Shown here piece by piece: positions 50,340-63,687 of a stretch of 64,000 bases of DNA. Each line of letters starts with the position of its first letter. Positions within the stretch are counted from its first letter, which is position 1. The stretch is taken from positions 20,125,341 to 20,189,340 of the forward strand of contig CM068583.1 of the NCBI GenBank assembly GCA_035048485.1. Reading direction: 5' to 3'. This DNA is from Pteria penguin. Its lineage: Eukaryota > Mollusca > Bivalvia > Pterioida > Pteriidae. Below the pieces are notes generated by a model that did not search any database, had not been told where the DNA came from, and was given only the letters and a program-made list of their open reading frames with translations. The position numbers and the translations under genes are program-made.

Positions 50340-51507
50340 AAAAAGGTTAAGATTCTGCCATGTTAAACACGAAATCTAATGACTTGTTTAGATACAATAT
50401 TCGTGAATAGATATTGTGACAAACACTCGAAGGGGAGGTTGCATGTGGAAGTACACATACTGTCTTTGAACTGAATTTTTGTTCAGTTGATATATTAATG
50501 TTTTAAATGGCAATACAGAATCCATTCTTCTTATTCATATGTATGAAAGCGATATGTACCTCTTGTGATTTTGTGTGAATGTGACTCTTTCTGCAAGGGT
50601 TCGTACACATTCATATCATGTGTACAGTATTGTAATAATATGTCGTTGGTATTATTTCAGACATTTATTAAGAGCGTGGCTAGTCAAACAGGAGTCGATC
50701 ACTCCTGCTGGACATCTGGCATCATCTCTGAAACCCATGGATCAGTGGAAGGCCACTGTGGTACGTTGGGTGACCATACTAATGGCTTCCTTCCTCGACA
50801 GCCATCATGCAACTAAAAGGATACTTACTCTGACAACATGTAATCATTTATCTGGTACATCCAAGTGAAATTTTTCTTCCCGATATTTTGATACAAAATA
50901 AAATAACATTAGTGGCTATTTGTTTGAAGCAAACATTTTCCCTTTATATCGTGTTTGTCCCTTGAGACAAATTATGGAATCTTATGTAAATGTGTTACAT
51001 CATTTTCCTCAAGTAGGAATTATAAACAAAATTGGTTAAAAGCATTTTTAAAAATTTATAAATGTGATTCTCATTTGAGAACAAAACAGTAATACAGATC
51101 TGTACATAGATATAGATACAGAAATATATTAACCGTTTCGTGTGTGTAACGTTACTTGTAAGTTTGTGTAAATTTGATATATACGACTACCTAGATGAAC
51201 ATCTGCAAAACATATGAATATAAGTGTTTGTACACGTGTCGCGTACCTCAGCAACATTATGTCGCTCTCTTTTCTTATTTGATAAGATGAGAAAGTACGT
51301 GTGAAGCAATATATATACTGTTTGGATGACAGAGATATCTCATCTGATTTTGGTCACGTAAATGCGAAGTTAAACTTCGCTCACACTTGTATAGTTCTAT
51401 TACATATCATGTTAAAGATACTTACCTGTACATGCATGTAATAAGACATTCGATCCTAAAATGTTATTCTAGTCTGGAAACTATCACAATAAATAAACAA
51501 GTTGAAA

Positions 51508-51546
<39 letters not shown>
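51508..51546. repeat. (AAAT)n microsatellite
   Basis: About ten perfect tetranucleotide repeats. Confidence 0.95.
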
Positions 51547-54500
51547 GGTCCTTTTATTTCTTTTCAATGCAATGAAACAGTGCATAATTTTTATCCGGAC
51601 ATTCTTGTTATGGACTGTAAAAAGACTCATGGTCGAAACGACCGGATGAATGTTTCGTAGTGTTTTGTTGTAAATAAATTAATAGATGAAATAAATAGAG
51701 AAAATCCTATGGAAATATATGACGTTTGTGTCCGGTGCTGAATTGCCGTCTCAATATATGTCTTCTCCATTTTATTTTCGTCAGGACAAAAATTCAATAG
51801 AAATAATTTTTCTGTACATATATCGCGAAACATTGAAAGCGAAAGTGGCATTCAATCTCGACGTTTCGAGGTGCTGCATTCTATATCGGCTGAACGAATG
51901 TTGATACGCCTGCTGCAAGTATGAAAGTGTGCAAAATAATTCAAAATCTTCATATATTTACCCAGATAGAATTATAATACACCATTGTAAAAGTAAACTG
52001 GTAAGCATATTTCATTTTACATTTGAAATAAAAAAAATCTTTATAAAACTGACCAATTTTCGTTTAAGTAGAAAAAAGTCGAGAAGATGTATATCCATCG
52101 ACAAACCGCAATAAAACATAATATGCGATAGTTTGCAAGATAATCGCTGGAAACATTTGGGCCAAATGAAAAGCCTAACAAATGTATAATTTTCTTCTCT
52201 TAGATTTAAATAACAGACTTATAAACGGTGGGATTTCTGTACAAATAAATGGAGAATTTCTACCCGTATATTAAGTGCACAACATGACCAGTTACATCAA
52301 ATGAAAAATTTAGAAGTACACTGTATCATCGAATATATATCGTATTTCCTTTAAATTGCACTGCATGCACAGACCCTCTCCCCAAGGCGCGCTTGAACAT
52401 CTGTTCAATAGAGAGTTTTTGTTAAATTTTACGTCATATTTTCTAAAAATCAGTCATGAAACATATATACATTTAATTACATACAACATATTACAATAGT
52501 TAGCTATTGTAATCACAGATAAGGTATTTGGAGCATTAATTTTTTTACGAGATAGCGTTCGTCAAATCAGGTGTTTCTGAGGTAATATCGGTGAAGTGTA
52601 GAGAGTCTGCCAGATAGTGTATCACTCGCTATCAGAGGAATCTCGGAAGAAAGGCATAACTTTTCGTTTCAATAACTTTTAATTAACGAGATTAAACGTC
52701 TGGTTAATGAGTCTGAGGGGCAATCAATAGCATGAATAATGTGAAGTATTTCTCGGTGCAAAAGAAAGTAAAAATAAGTAAATAAATAAATAAATAAAAA
52801 ATGAAAATAAATTTAAATTAAATTAATTGATAAATAAAAATAAAAAATAAATAGAAAAATAAATAAAATACAAAATAAATAAATAAATTAATTCATATTT
52901 GAGAAAAAATATTACTTTTCTCGGATGTGAATTTTCTATATCATAAAATACTTTATATGTGTAAATTACAATACATAAATTTCACACATATTTCATATTT
53001 TCATAAGGCAATGATATATTTCCACTTTTTATATATCTTAATGCTTCGCATGTTTAAATAAGATATATTTTATACTCTTATATGGTTGCATGGGTGCAAA
53101 CCATTTAGTAAACCACTTAAACAATGTAGCCATAGGTGGAGAAAATATTACGTAGAAAGAGAAATAGAAGATACGAAATCCCCATTCGTTTGAAGGGGGA
53201 CCTTCAGAGATATGTGAACATTTATTTATTGATATGCATGAAAGTGGAACACACAAGGTGCTCTGTCGATGTGCAGATTAAATGATTAACTGCCTTGGGA
53301 TGCATGCTAATAAATTGATCTATCAGTGCCCTATTATTGTTGGCGTGCAAAGCAGGTATCTACCATGATAAACTGCTGATTCGCATTACGGCAGAACACA
53401 TGATCTGCGTGTAATTGTACCGTTCAGGTTATGCTATCGACATTACAGATTTGTTTCGAATCACAAACGGTCTTGCTCGATATCGTTATTTCCCCTCGAA
53501 TGCAAGACATTTCGAAGTCTCTTGGGGCAACAGAAGACGAAATGGTTGTAATTAAGGATAATGGCATTTTGTTATCACTAGATTCGGCGAGCGTCTACTG
53601 AAATATTCATTGCAGCAAATTATATTAATTATGAACGTCTATCATCATCAAGTAATTGCGATATCGTAAGAATCGGTATGAGGCTCTGCGATAAAGTGCT
53701 TGGCAAACAGCGGTCCTATTCATTCATATGCCATAAGTCGATCATTCAAAGGGTCCTTCTTGACAAATAATACGTATTGAAAACCAGTTTCCTTGCCGGA
53801 ATTACAAATTGATATTCATAACATCGATTTCTTAATGAGAGATTATCTGTTTTAAATTCTTATGCGAGCTAACACGTAATTGAAGCAGGAATAGCTATCG
53901 ACGGAGTACAGCAATTGTTTTCAGAATAATTTGATAGAATTTTATAATTTCGCAATTTACTTGGAATCAAGAAAGGAAGTTGAATACTTGATCGGGAAAT
54001 CAGTAATAATAAACGGTTACGAGGCTCAAGTGAATGATGCGAGAATGGTGTTCGTGCGACTGTCCTCTGATAGCTCATAATTTTCGCTACAGGGAGTTGC
54101 TACGCAAAGTATAATAGCCGCAATCTTAGTCTGTGTGTTTCATCAATTACCCCGCGCTACTGCCTATATGTCCGTCAGATAACCAATAATCTTGCCATGA
54201 AGTGCTTTGGGACAATCGTATTAATTTGCTCGCAATAAAACATAACTGATATATTTTACGTTCTACTTGTGTCGAATACATTTCGATAAATAGAAAGATT
54301 CGGTTACGTACTTCAACAATCCAAGTGTAGGAATGTATTGTGACATTTAGTGTATTAACTACACTTATTGGTGGATCTAGGGGAGGGTTCTAGTCCGAAT
54401 CCAAGTCCTTTCGTGTCTCAAATTTCATCTCCTCTCCCCCGAAATAAATAATCAAATACAGATTCAACACGGCAATCCATAAAATGTCCAGTTTACGAAA

Positions 54501-55559
54501 ATATTTATATCGTAAAAGCTCTATGCATACGATAATACGTGAAATAAAATGGAAAAAGATTAGTTTTTCTTCATACCTGTTGGTTAAAGTTATGCAATAT
54601 TTCTATGTATACTATTAAAGATAAAATATAATAAAATAATACCCCCCCCCCCACACACACACACTCACACAAAAAGGGGGGCGATAAAAACATACCGTGC
54701 TACAGAATAGAACGTTCTTCTGCTTGGATTTATTTTACTAAATACTTTGATTTTCTTAAGATTTATAACTGTAATATGATATGGGTAGAAATGTCTTTAA
54801 AAGAAATATAAGTTTGGGATTTAACCTTGCCCATAAAACCATATCAAAATTATACATGAAATTACAAAATTCAGTCTCTCGTCAGTTAAAAAGAAAATGA
54901 TCATGAATTAAAAGCACTGAATTCAATTATCTTTTTCTGTGTTATAATGTACATTCATCAAAATAATTCACGTTATTTACTAAATTACAATTCGCGATAT
55001 ATACAATTAAATCTTAAGTCATTAAGTGATACGGTTTATTACAATTATCAACTCACTTACTTTCTAACCATCTTGTTGATAAGAATAATTGTCAGTGATA
55101 TAATGCACGACCAGGAAAGGTATGGATAAATAAACATTGTACATTCTTCATGATCATTTTTATGGACGATGACGTACGAGTTCTCTAGGATGAGAAAATG
55201 ACTGCGTTGTAAATGATAGGCGTGTCCCATTACTACAGAAATAAAAGAATAAAAACGGAATAAGAACTACTATGAATTTGTCTTGTTATAGTTAAGAAAG
55301 AAATCTGGCATCAATCCCCAGCATTGAATTAAAATACCTGTTAATATTTATATACATTTCAAACCACAATGAAATCTGTTCCGTTGTAGACATGTCATGT
55401 ACGACTCGATACACTTTTTCTGAACTGTGAATTGGGACCCATGTACTTGTGGTTTGGAAACACATGTCTTGTTTAATGTACGCATTTTACAATATCCCAG
55501 TAAACTGCTTATAATATTGACAATGTCATGATATCATTTGAGATAAGAGCCTTCAACTG

Positions 55560-55640
55560 TGGAGGCGAGCATGGTCGAGCTACAGCTCAGCCAGCTAAAG
55601 TTGTAAGTTGCCAGTTCGATCCTTGTTGTATCGTTGTATA
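55560..55640 (+). mobile_element. Possible tRNA-like SINE head
   Basis: GAGGCGAGCATGGTCGAG resembles an A-box region and GCCAGTTCGATCC resembles a B box about 45 bp later. Flanking duplications and a tail are not evident, so this is a weak call. Confidence 0.3.
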
Positions 55641-56577
55641 TATAGTCTACGTCTAGAATTAGAGATCTTGCAAGTAAAGAAAACAAGAGATGTATGTCGA
55701 AATGTGAGCTATACGAGAAAATGGTGCCTCATTATAGGATTCTTGAAAGTAGCCGAATGATAAAACACCAACCCTTCCAATAATTACCTTCAAGTCTGAC
55801 ATCTTTCAAATTTTGCTTTCATATTTTTAACTTGATGTGAAAAAAAAAGAAAAGAAAAGAAAAAAAAACCCAAAACAAAAACACCCTCCTCCCACAAAAG
55901 ATAAAAAGACCAATACCGCGACGTTTTGTACTCAGAAAATCCCGTGTCATTTCTATTGGAATGATGGCTGAAAATTGCATTTACATTGAACAAAATCAAT
56001 GACTAGCAATTGGGTTGCTTAGAAAGAGTGATTCACATCCTGAAATTACAAGGAACAAATGACTAAGTATTGAACTTAATATGTTTTTTTTTTATCATTA
56101 CAATGAACAAAATGACTACCCACATCACATGGACATATTCAAGATTATGATGGAGAAGATATTAAACAGAAAAGTCCTCCGTAACATTAAGCAGGTAGTA
56201 TTATTAGCAATCTGGAAACCATTTTAAATGGACACTGTGTAATTTTCTTGACAATTGATACGAAAATAATTTCAGAATGAAGTTCTATCTCAACCTTAAC
56301 TACCGAGAAAAAATATAAAGACGATATACTCACTAACTTAGTGTTTAAGGTTTCGAATAAATGGAAAACATATGCTGAATGTTTTGATAAGTTTTCTAAT
56401 GTGGCAATGATGGTATACAGTCGGCAATAATATGCACATAAACTGTCATTGTCTCTACACAGCTTAACGTGATATGAAAAACAATCATCGCCGTCGACAG
56501 TCAATGTCGGGGAATCCGATCCTCCTTAAACGCACATTAATGCCACGGCAGTAATTCGAGTAGTGTAATTGTTTGTC

Positions 56578-56725
56578 GGAATCTATACGTGTAGGAGGAC
56601 TTTGGGGGTTGGTCTCCTCTGGTACGGAATCTATACGTGTAGGAGGACTTTGGAGGTCGAGTCTCCTCTGGTATGGAATCTATACGTGCAGGAAGACCTT
56701 GGAGGTCGGGTCTCCGCTGGTAGAT
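56578..56725. repeat. Three tandem copies of a 48-49 bp unit
   Basis: Units start at 56578, 56626 and 56675 with GGAATCTATACGTG and continue with AGGAGGACTTTGG and GTCTCCTCTGGTA. The overlapping short frames on both strands are by-products of the repeat. Confidence 0.92.
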
Positions 56726-56913
56726 GTAATCCACGGCTTTCTTGGCTTGGTTTTGGTTGCATTGATTTTATGTTCTTTTTTATTTGTTAATCATCGGTAA
56801 GGAACAGGGGACAGGGGAAGGAGGGGGTGGGATGGAGTGAGGGCCGAGTGTATAAGAACCCAGTAGGAAAGATGACGCAATTTATATCAAATCTAATGAT
56901 GTTGCAGTATTAA

Positions 56914-57136
<223 letters not shown>

Positions 57137-57479
57137 TAAAATACTATATGAAATCTTCCCACAACTACAACACTATATAACTATACTATAGAAGAATATA
57201 TAATTTACCAAAGCACGTGCAAACACATGGTAACAGGATTCAGATGCACGCGCGTCTCTACATTAAAACAATATCGTAATTGCAATAAACGCTTCTTACA
57301 TTTATTACCGACTATATCTACAGCAGTTAGTGATAAAAGCACAATTTCCTATTCGATACTGCCTCATTACAAAGCCCCTCTCTGACACCTTAAGATACAC
57401 GCATTTGTCTTATCAGAGGCTTAGGATAATTTATTTTCACTGTATGACAGCATGCATAACATCTTTAGTAGTATTGAAT

Positions 57480-57972
57480 TTAAATTCTGTAATCTATCAA
57501 GAGTTCGCGGGAGATTTGGCGGCGCGTTGTTGGATATGAGTATCTTGCGATGGATGCGCGAGCGCGTGTGATTGATTTTTGCACCTCCCCTTGTCTCTCA
57601 GTTAGATGTTAGGATCGTTAACGGGGTAATAGATTTATATCGAGCAAGACTTCGCCTCTTTAATTTCTCTCATTACGATGGCAATATAAGAGTCGAATCT
57701 AAGTGCTTGGGCAAATCATTTTGTCTTAATTGAGAAAAGACTTCAGGACGTATCACCGTACGTACAGTTAACACAGAAAATAAGTACTTGAGTTTTCGTC
57801 TTTCATGTCAAAGGGAATCTTAATTCAATACTTAAGAAGAAAGTGATTGTTTGACTTGAAAGAGATATTCAAAATCCGGTTGAAGATAATTCTTATTAAA
57901 AGACACTGACTACAATATGATGAACATACAGTGATTAGGACTTAATATTTTCAAGCTGTGCGACTTCGAGAA
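57480..57972 (+). promoter_or_regulatory. Probable promoter and 5' leader of the homeobox gene
   Basis: A CpG-rich patch (57505-57565) contrasts with the AT-rich surroundings and precedes the first coding exon by about 400 bases. A TTTATATC word lies at 57631-57638. No transcription start can be fixed by eye. Confidence 0.35.
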
Positions 57973-58675
57973 ATGGAATGCGGACTGGGACATCGAGGGC
58001 TTGCATTTCTATCACCAGGGTACGGCGCAAGGACACCACATTTCTACACAGCACCACGGACATGGCACCCTCATAAATACGACAATCAACCTAAAAGCCC
58101 AACTCCATTTTTCATCGCCAATATTTTGGGAACTTCGGATAAGAACAGCAGCCCTATTAAGGCGGACTACGAGGAAACGGATCGTGTGGGGTATGATGTT
58201 CGAACTTTAAAATCAATCAAGAGTGAAGACAGTTTGAAAGAGCAGTGTAAGTGTGGAGGCTGCTTGTCTGGTATCAAGGAAAATGACCGCAAATCACCTG
58301 TAAATGCAGATTCTAGTGAGTTACAGATTTTATCCTGCATGTGTTAAGCGGCCTCGCTTGCAGTCCCTACTTGTTAGTGGCTATTGAGGCATTTATGCTT
58401 TATCTTATTTATTTAAGATAGAGTCTCAGGTTATCTTTGGTTCACTGTCAAGATCAAATGCTTTCAATTATGTTAATAGGAATTCCTAAACAGGGTAGTT
58501 ATAACAATGATTACCCAATAAAACAAAAGGAAATAGTAGATTACCATGTATGTTTGATTTTAATTTTACAGATAAATATTATTTCAATTCAATTATATGT
58601 AATTATGTCACATCTCCAGTCGTTACTCGCAGTCCTCCCTATATACATATATAAATGTTAATTATATATTTAATT

Positions 58676-58748
<73 letters not shown>

Positions 58749-61700
58749 ATATATATATATATATATATATTACATCTATATTTCATATATATTATATTAT
58801 GTATGGATATCACAAATTATGAAAATTTCCATTTCATGTAGCTTTATATTTTATCCAACATATTTTATAATAATAAGACATCACGCCCCAACAAACTATT
58901 TTATTGTTGTTATTGAACTGTCTAATTAGACAGTGAAAATATCCATATTTATAATCTACACGTTTATTAATTAATTTACAGAATTAATTACGATTAAAGA
59001 GTAGTCTACTTTAGTCTAAAACGAATAACGAAAATCATGATTTTCCTGCTAACCTGACTTTTATCTTCGGTAGAAATTATTGATAATTTTGCAAACCACA
59101 AATCGCTATTAATCCTTGCCTTTGATATGAATTGTAGATAAGTGTTCAATTTGATGAAAAGTAAATATTTAACAAATGAAGTGATTCAAATCGATACTGT
59201 TCAATAAGAGAATTTATCTCATCAACTTCATGGTGTAATGATGAAACGGAAATATGGTTAATTCAAATAATAAATATCAGATTTTGCTATATTTATAATA
59301 AATGAAAATCTCAAATCTTATCGGAAGAAAAATGAATAATACCATAAATATAATCGTGTATTGAAAAAAGTAATTAATTTAAAATACTTAACAACTAAAT
59401 ATGGAAATGAATGAAATGTTTCGTCAGAATTTGTTGATTCCCTTACAAGTCGATGTCCCATAAAATATCCCAAGTTTAATCGAAGTAAATAAGTACAATA
59501 AGTAAAAGTAAAAAGTAAGTAGTCTATGTCCGTGAAAAGAAAAATACATGGATTTAAAAACAGGTCGTTTGTACTATTTCTTAAATATGAAAATGAATGG
59601 AATGTTTCGTAGGAATTCGTTGACATCCATAAAATTCGATTTCCCATAAAATGAATCCATAAATATATAAAGATAATCTTAGAATCTCGTAATATGACCG
59701 CAATGTGAAAAATGTCATCATGTAGTCACTGCTAACATGTGTCAACACGGACAGACAACGACTCGAGTACAACATCGTCATATTTGTCGGCTTTGATTGC
59801 CGAATTACGACCGCGATCTCGTGAAAGTCAGATCAGTGGCAAATTAATTAAGCTTTAGTAGAAACTATTAGCTGCAATGTACTGATGACCTTTCGGTTTT
59901 TAACCATTTATCGGCCATTACGTTCTCTTGTTTCTTATCACGATTATTGAAATAACTGGACAGGTCATTCTGCCTGGTCATCGAACGTCAGTGTCAAAAT
60001 TTGTCATGCAAAATGCCAGATGATAATAAATTGGGAGTCAAGATTCCCCACTGTGCGGCGTTTATGTTGAGAGTATATGAGAAAGCTATCCTGAAACATC
60101 AAATCATCTTAGATTGGAGGCTAATTAAAATTATTGTCTTTCCCGCAGTGAGATGAAGAGTAATTTGGCACGGAAAACACATGTGGAACTATAAATATTC
60201 AATCAACACAGATGATAAAGTTAATATTTATGACGCACTTATTTGCTTAATCACGTGATATCAAAGCATAAAATAATCAGTGAAAAGATTTGTTATAAGC
60301 CGGGCGTACATAAATGCAACATGTAGATAATATATACTGAAAAAGTTACTTAATTCCTACCTTTCTAGGGAGAAGAGAAAATTAAAGCTTTAAAAATTTC
60401 TATGACACCCACCCCTTAAAAAGAAAGGGGGAACTGTGACGGTTCCGGGATTTTCGAAACTCAAAGGGCGGCTACAAGACATAAATTGTTGCAAAACTTA
60501 AGTTATCCTACGATACAATTTTGCTAAATGGGGGAGTGTACTAGAGTTCGTTGATAGTTCCTTTTAATCTGCAACTGATATTGTACCTTATACATAAGAT
60601 GTTAGACTATAAGGCAGTATAAATATTTTATAATACAGATATCATATACTGACCTTTCAACAGTTTAGAGTCTAAAATATTCATTCGTGTGAAACATTTA
60701 TGCGTATATAACGTATAAACTATCCTTTATCAAATACATCCATTATAATGAGTATACAGACGAAGATAATTATTACAAACTATTATAAAACGAAAATTGT
60801 TTAATGTTACCAAATCAGTTGTATGTTTAAATTTTTCTGTACTGATTAAGTATATATTTTTTAATTTTTTTTTTTCACTATTTGTCGATCTTCCATCGCG
60901 ACAAATCGATAAACGAAAAAGTAGTGTGGTTTGGTCAATTTTAATTCAGTTCTGTTTATTTATTTCTTAAAGTCAATGACACAACAGAATTATATCTACA
61001 AGTTTATTTAACAATAATACTTATTTAAACAAAAGTGAATAATCAGTTTGTACAACACATAATAATCAGGCTGGGACGGTTCGATTGTATGTGCCGCAAT
61101 CACATGAATCATAAAATACAGTATCTTATTGACATTTTAAGTTAATTGATGTTTATATATGTATAACGGTAAAGTCCAAATTAAAGAAATTCGATATGCA
61201 AAGGCGAAAAACATCATCTTTAAATAATCACAATAATCGTAAACTAAATATATTATGAAAATAATTTCGGGTACTCACAAGCACATATCCCCAAATGCCA
61301 GTTGTTTGAAATTCAGAATTCCTGAAATTAATTAAAGTACATCAACCCCCCCCCCCCCCCCAATAAAAAAAACCCGAAAACAAAAGACAAAACACAAACA
61401 AAACAAAAAACTTTCATATGCTGCATGACACGAAGTACCTACAAAGAAAGGAATGGAATAAAGGGGAACAGGAACTAAGTTTTCAATTTTCATCACGCAT
61501 AGTCTTTTTGTACACAAGAATTTCTATTGAATTCTTTTTTTCTTTGAGAGGGGGTAGTAGAGAAAATGTAATATGAATGTATCGGCCTTTTTCGATTGCG
61601 GAAACGGTGGAGTATTCAGGGAAAAGAATGACATATATTGTATTGTATTGTATATATTTCATAATACCAAATCTCGCTTTATTGCACGACGTATTTATAA

Positions 61701-61970
61701 CAGAGACATAGACTAATATAGTCTATATCTCTGTTTATAACGACGATAGTTTACTTTTCAGGGTCTAATGAGTCATCATGCTCGGAGAAACGGAGATGTT
61801 CCGACAGCGATGTAGCTTCTCCGGATCAACCGGCCAAAAAGAAAAAGGCGCGAACTACCTTCACCGGAAGACAAATCTTTGAATTAGAAAAGCAGTTTGA
61901 ACAGAAAAAATACTTGTCGTCTGCAGAACGAGCTGAAATGGCCACATTGCTCAATGTAACAGAAACGCAG
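57973..61970 (+). CDS. NK-class (NK7-like) homeobox gene, 5' part, two exons
   Basis: A sequence-specific nuclear transcription factor. Exon 1 is 57973-58315 (114 codons plus one base), starting at the first ATG after an in-frame TAA at 57943. Exon 2 is 61762-61970; the junction A+GG restores an Arg codon, and phases agree. Residues 43-53 ([11 protein letters not shown]) form the eh1/TN repressor motif of NK-type proteins, which recruits Groucho. Exon 2 has a Ser-rich lead, a KKKKAR run, then homeodomain positions 1-44 with the expected R5, F8, L16, F20 and the ending LLNVTETQ. The frame then leaves homeodomain sequence at a GT donor, so the intron falls between positions 44 and 45, and helix 3 lies beyond the window. 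[20 protein letters not shown] recalls Drosophila NK7.1 more than NK6, HMX, TLX or BARHL; the subfamily is from memory. Confidence 0.88.
58680..58770. repeat. (AT)n microsatellite
   Basis: A nearly pure AT dinucleotide run with single interruptions. Confidence 0.95.
61695..61740. other. Hairpin 21 bases before the homeodomain exon
   Basis: The arms TTATAACAGAGACATAGAC and GTCTATATCTCTGTTTATAA pair with one mismatch and one bulge around a loop of a few bases. It ends 21 bases upstream of the exon 2 start, in the expected branch-point region. Confidence 0.7.
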
Positions 61971-62299
61971 GTACTAGATTTAGAAAATCTTTTTAAAAAA
62001 TTTCAAATGATTTCCAGGGTTATAAAAATATAAAGAGCTATTATGAATTCATGGGAAGGGGCGATATGAATTTTCCTCAGGTGCAGGAAAGATTAAATTA
62101 TGGAATTTGAATTTTAATCATTACAAAGTATGAAAACTAACATAGATCGAAAAAGATGTTGATAACTGTCCGTAGAGAGACTTCTTAAAAGATATCTTAC
62201 TGCAAAACTTTGATCACCTACACGTATACACATACTTGTAACGTGCATATTAATTGGATATAATTTTCCTCTGAAATCTGACGTAATGGGATGATTGGG

Positions 62300-62577
62300 G
62301 TTGATTGATTGATTAATTTTTGTTTAACGTTACACCACGGATGTTTCACGTATATGGTGATGGCATCTGCCTGATGCAGGGCATACAAATTTTGACCTTT
62401 GCAATGTACCCACCCGAAGCAGTGAGGGATCTTTAACGTGCCATGCATACCACGGCACGAGGTCTCGGTTTTTACTGTCTCATCCGAAAGACAAGACACC
62501 GGCATGACCAGAGCGGGAATCGAACCCCGGCCTCCCGATCAGGAGTCCGGCGCGATACCACTAGGCCACGCCGGCTT
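62300..62577 (-). mobile_element. tRNA-derived SINE with 13-bp target-site duplication
   Basis: Same family as the SINE at 2.1 kb. It has TTGATTGATTGATTAA tail repeats at the left, the central GGTGATGGCATCTGCCTGAT domain, a B box on the minus strand at 62517-62527 and an A-box region near 62555-62570. TGGGATGATTGGG occurs at 62287-62299 and 62578-62590, marking the insertion. The open frames crossing it are not genes. Confidence 0.9.
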
Positions 62578-62845
62578 TGGGATGATTGGGCAGACTCCGG
62601 GTGGAATCTCACTGAACTCCAGCGCGATACCACTAGGCCACGCCGGCTTTGGGATGATTGGGCAGACTCCGGGTGGAATCTCACTGAACTCCAGCGCGAT
62701 ACCACTAGGCCACGCCGGCTTTGGGATGATTGGGCAGACCCCGGGTGGAATCTCACTGAACTCCAGCGCGATACCACTAGGCCACGCCGGCTTTGGGATG
62801 ATTGGGCAGACTCCGGGTGGAATCTCACTGAATTCTAGTCACGTC
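62551..62845. repeat. 72-bp tandem array made of SINE head plus flank
   Basis: A 72-bp unit starts at 62579, 62651 and 62723, and a partial one at 62795. Each unit joins the target duplication GGGATGATTGGG and its neighbouring genomic bases to the last 27 bases of the SINE (ACCACTAGGCCACGCCGGC). The copies are nearly identical, so the expansion is recent. It explains the overlapping 118-150 codon frames on both strands. Confidence 0.93.
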
Positions 62846-63687
62846 GACCGTCAGTCTAATGGATCTCGTGATCTTCCTAGCAGTATGTGACAATTCTCGG
62901 TAGTACGTCAATTTTGTTTGCCATACACGAAAGATTTCACCACCACCACCACAACCACCACATCCTGCACCACCAACATGGACAACAACAATGACAACGA
63001 TAAAAAGACATTTCCAAAAACAAATGAATAGGTTTTTGCCTGACTGGGCGCTTAGTTTGTCGGTTAAACGTCTATTTGACAAGAACATTCAGACAGGTAC
63101 TGGCTTTGTAAATAAAAAGATGATCATTAGATGTCCATAACGAGGTTGCTTGGCAGTATGTCAGAATTCGTCGATTGCGCAACAACTTTTGTCGTGTTGA
63201 CAATGCAGTTCAAAGCTTGGTAATTATTAAGTGTATTGGACTGGTTAATATTCTGGAAGAAAGTGAAGCTGCTTTTAAATGTATCATGCGCGCTGAGTGG
63301 ATAAAGAAATAGATAAACTTTATTCTTATTCCCAAAATAAATTTGGAGACAGCTGTAAAATTATAAATTGCAATATAACTACCTAATGTAAAGTTTTTAT
63401 AATATGGCAAAAATTTGTTTATCTTTAGAATTGTGCACGTAATTCGGATGACACCCTTCTAGTAAAATTTTTTAAATGGTAAACTCTTTTAAATTTTTGA
63501 CGGAGGTGGGGTTGACAAACATTTTTAATATATATATGCACATATAAAGCTTAGATTTAGAAAGTAATTTTTGATGCAAAATGACAAACTTAGGAACAGA
63601 CGTTATCATGTTTTCTCCTGATCTTGCATAATATTCAGTGATTATTACTGTATGTGCTTGTACTGTGTAAGGTAAAGCTTTTTAAAA

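Larger units (their letters stand above)
58316..61761 (+). other. Intron 1 of the homeobox gene
   Basis: A 3.4-kb AT-rich intron (GTGAGT to TTTTCAG). It contains an (AT)n run at 58680-58770, a diverged duplication of about 80 bp with an offset near 180 bp (59.39-59.48 and 59.57-59.66 kb, sharing AATGTTTCGT and TTCCCATAAAAT-like words), a C15 homopolymer near 61347, and a hairpin just before exon 2. Nothing coding was seen. Confidence 0.7.

Noticed and set aside
51600..51900. CGAAACG words suggesting a hammerhead ribozyme of a retroelement
   Set aside because: The matching CTGATGA half and the pairing stems are not present at the right spacing.
62438..62890. Overlapping frames of 150, 131 and 118 codons on both strands
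   Set aside because: They follow the SINE and its 72-bp tandem array; the repeat length is a multiple of three, which keeps all frames open.
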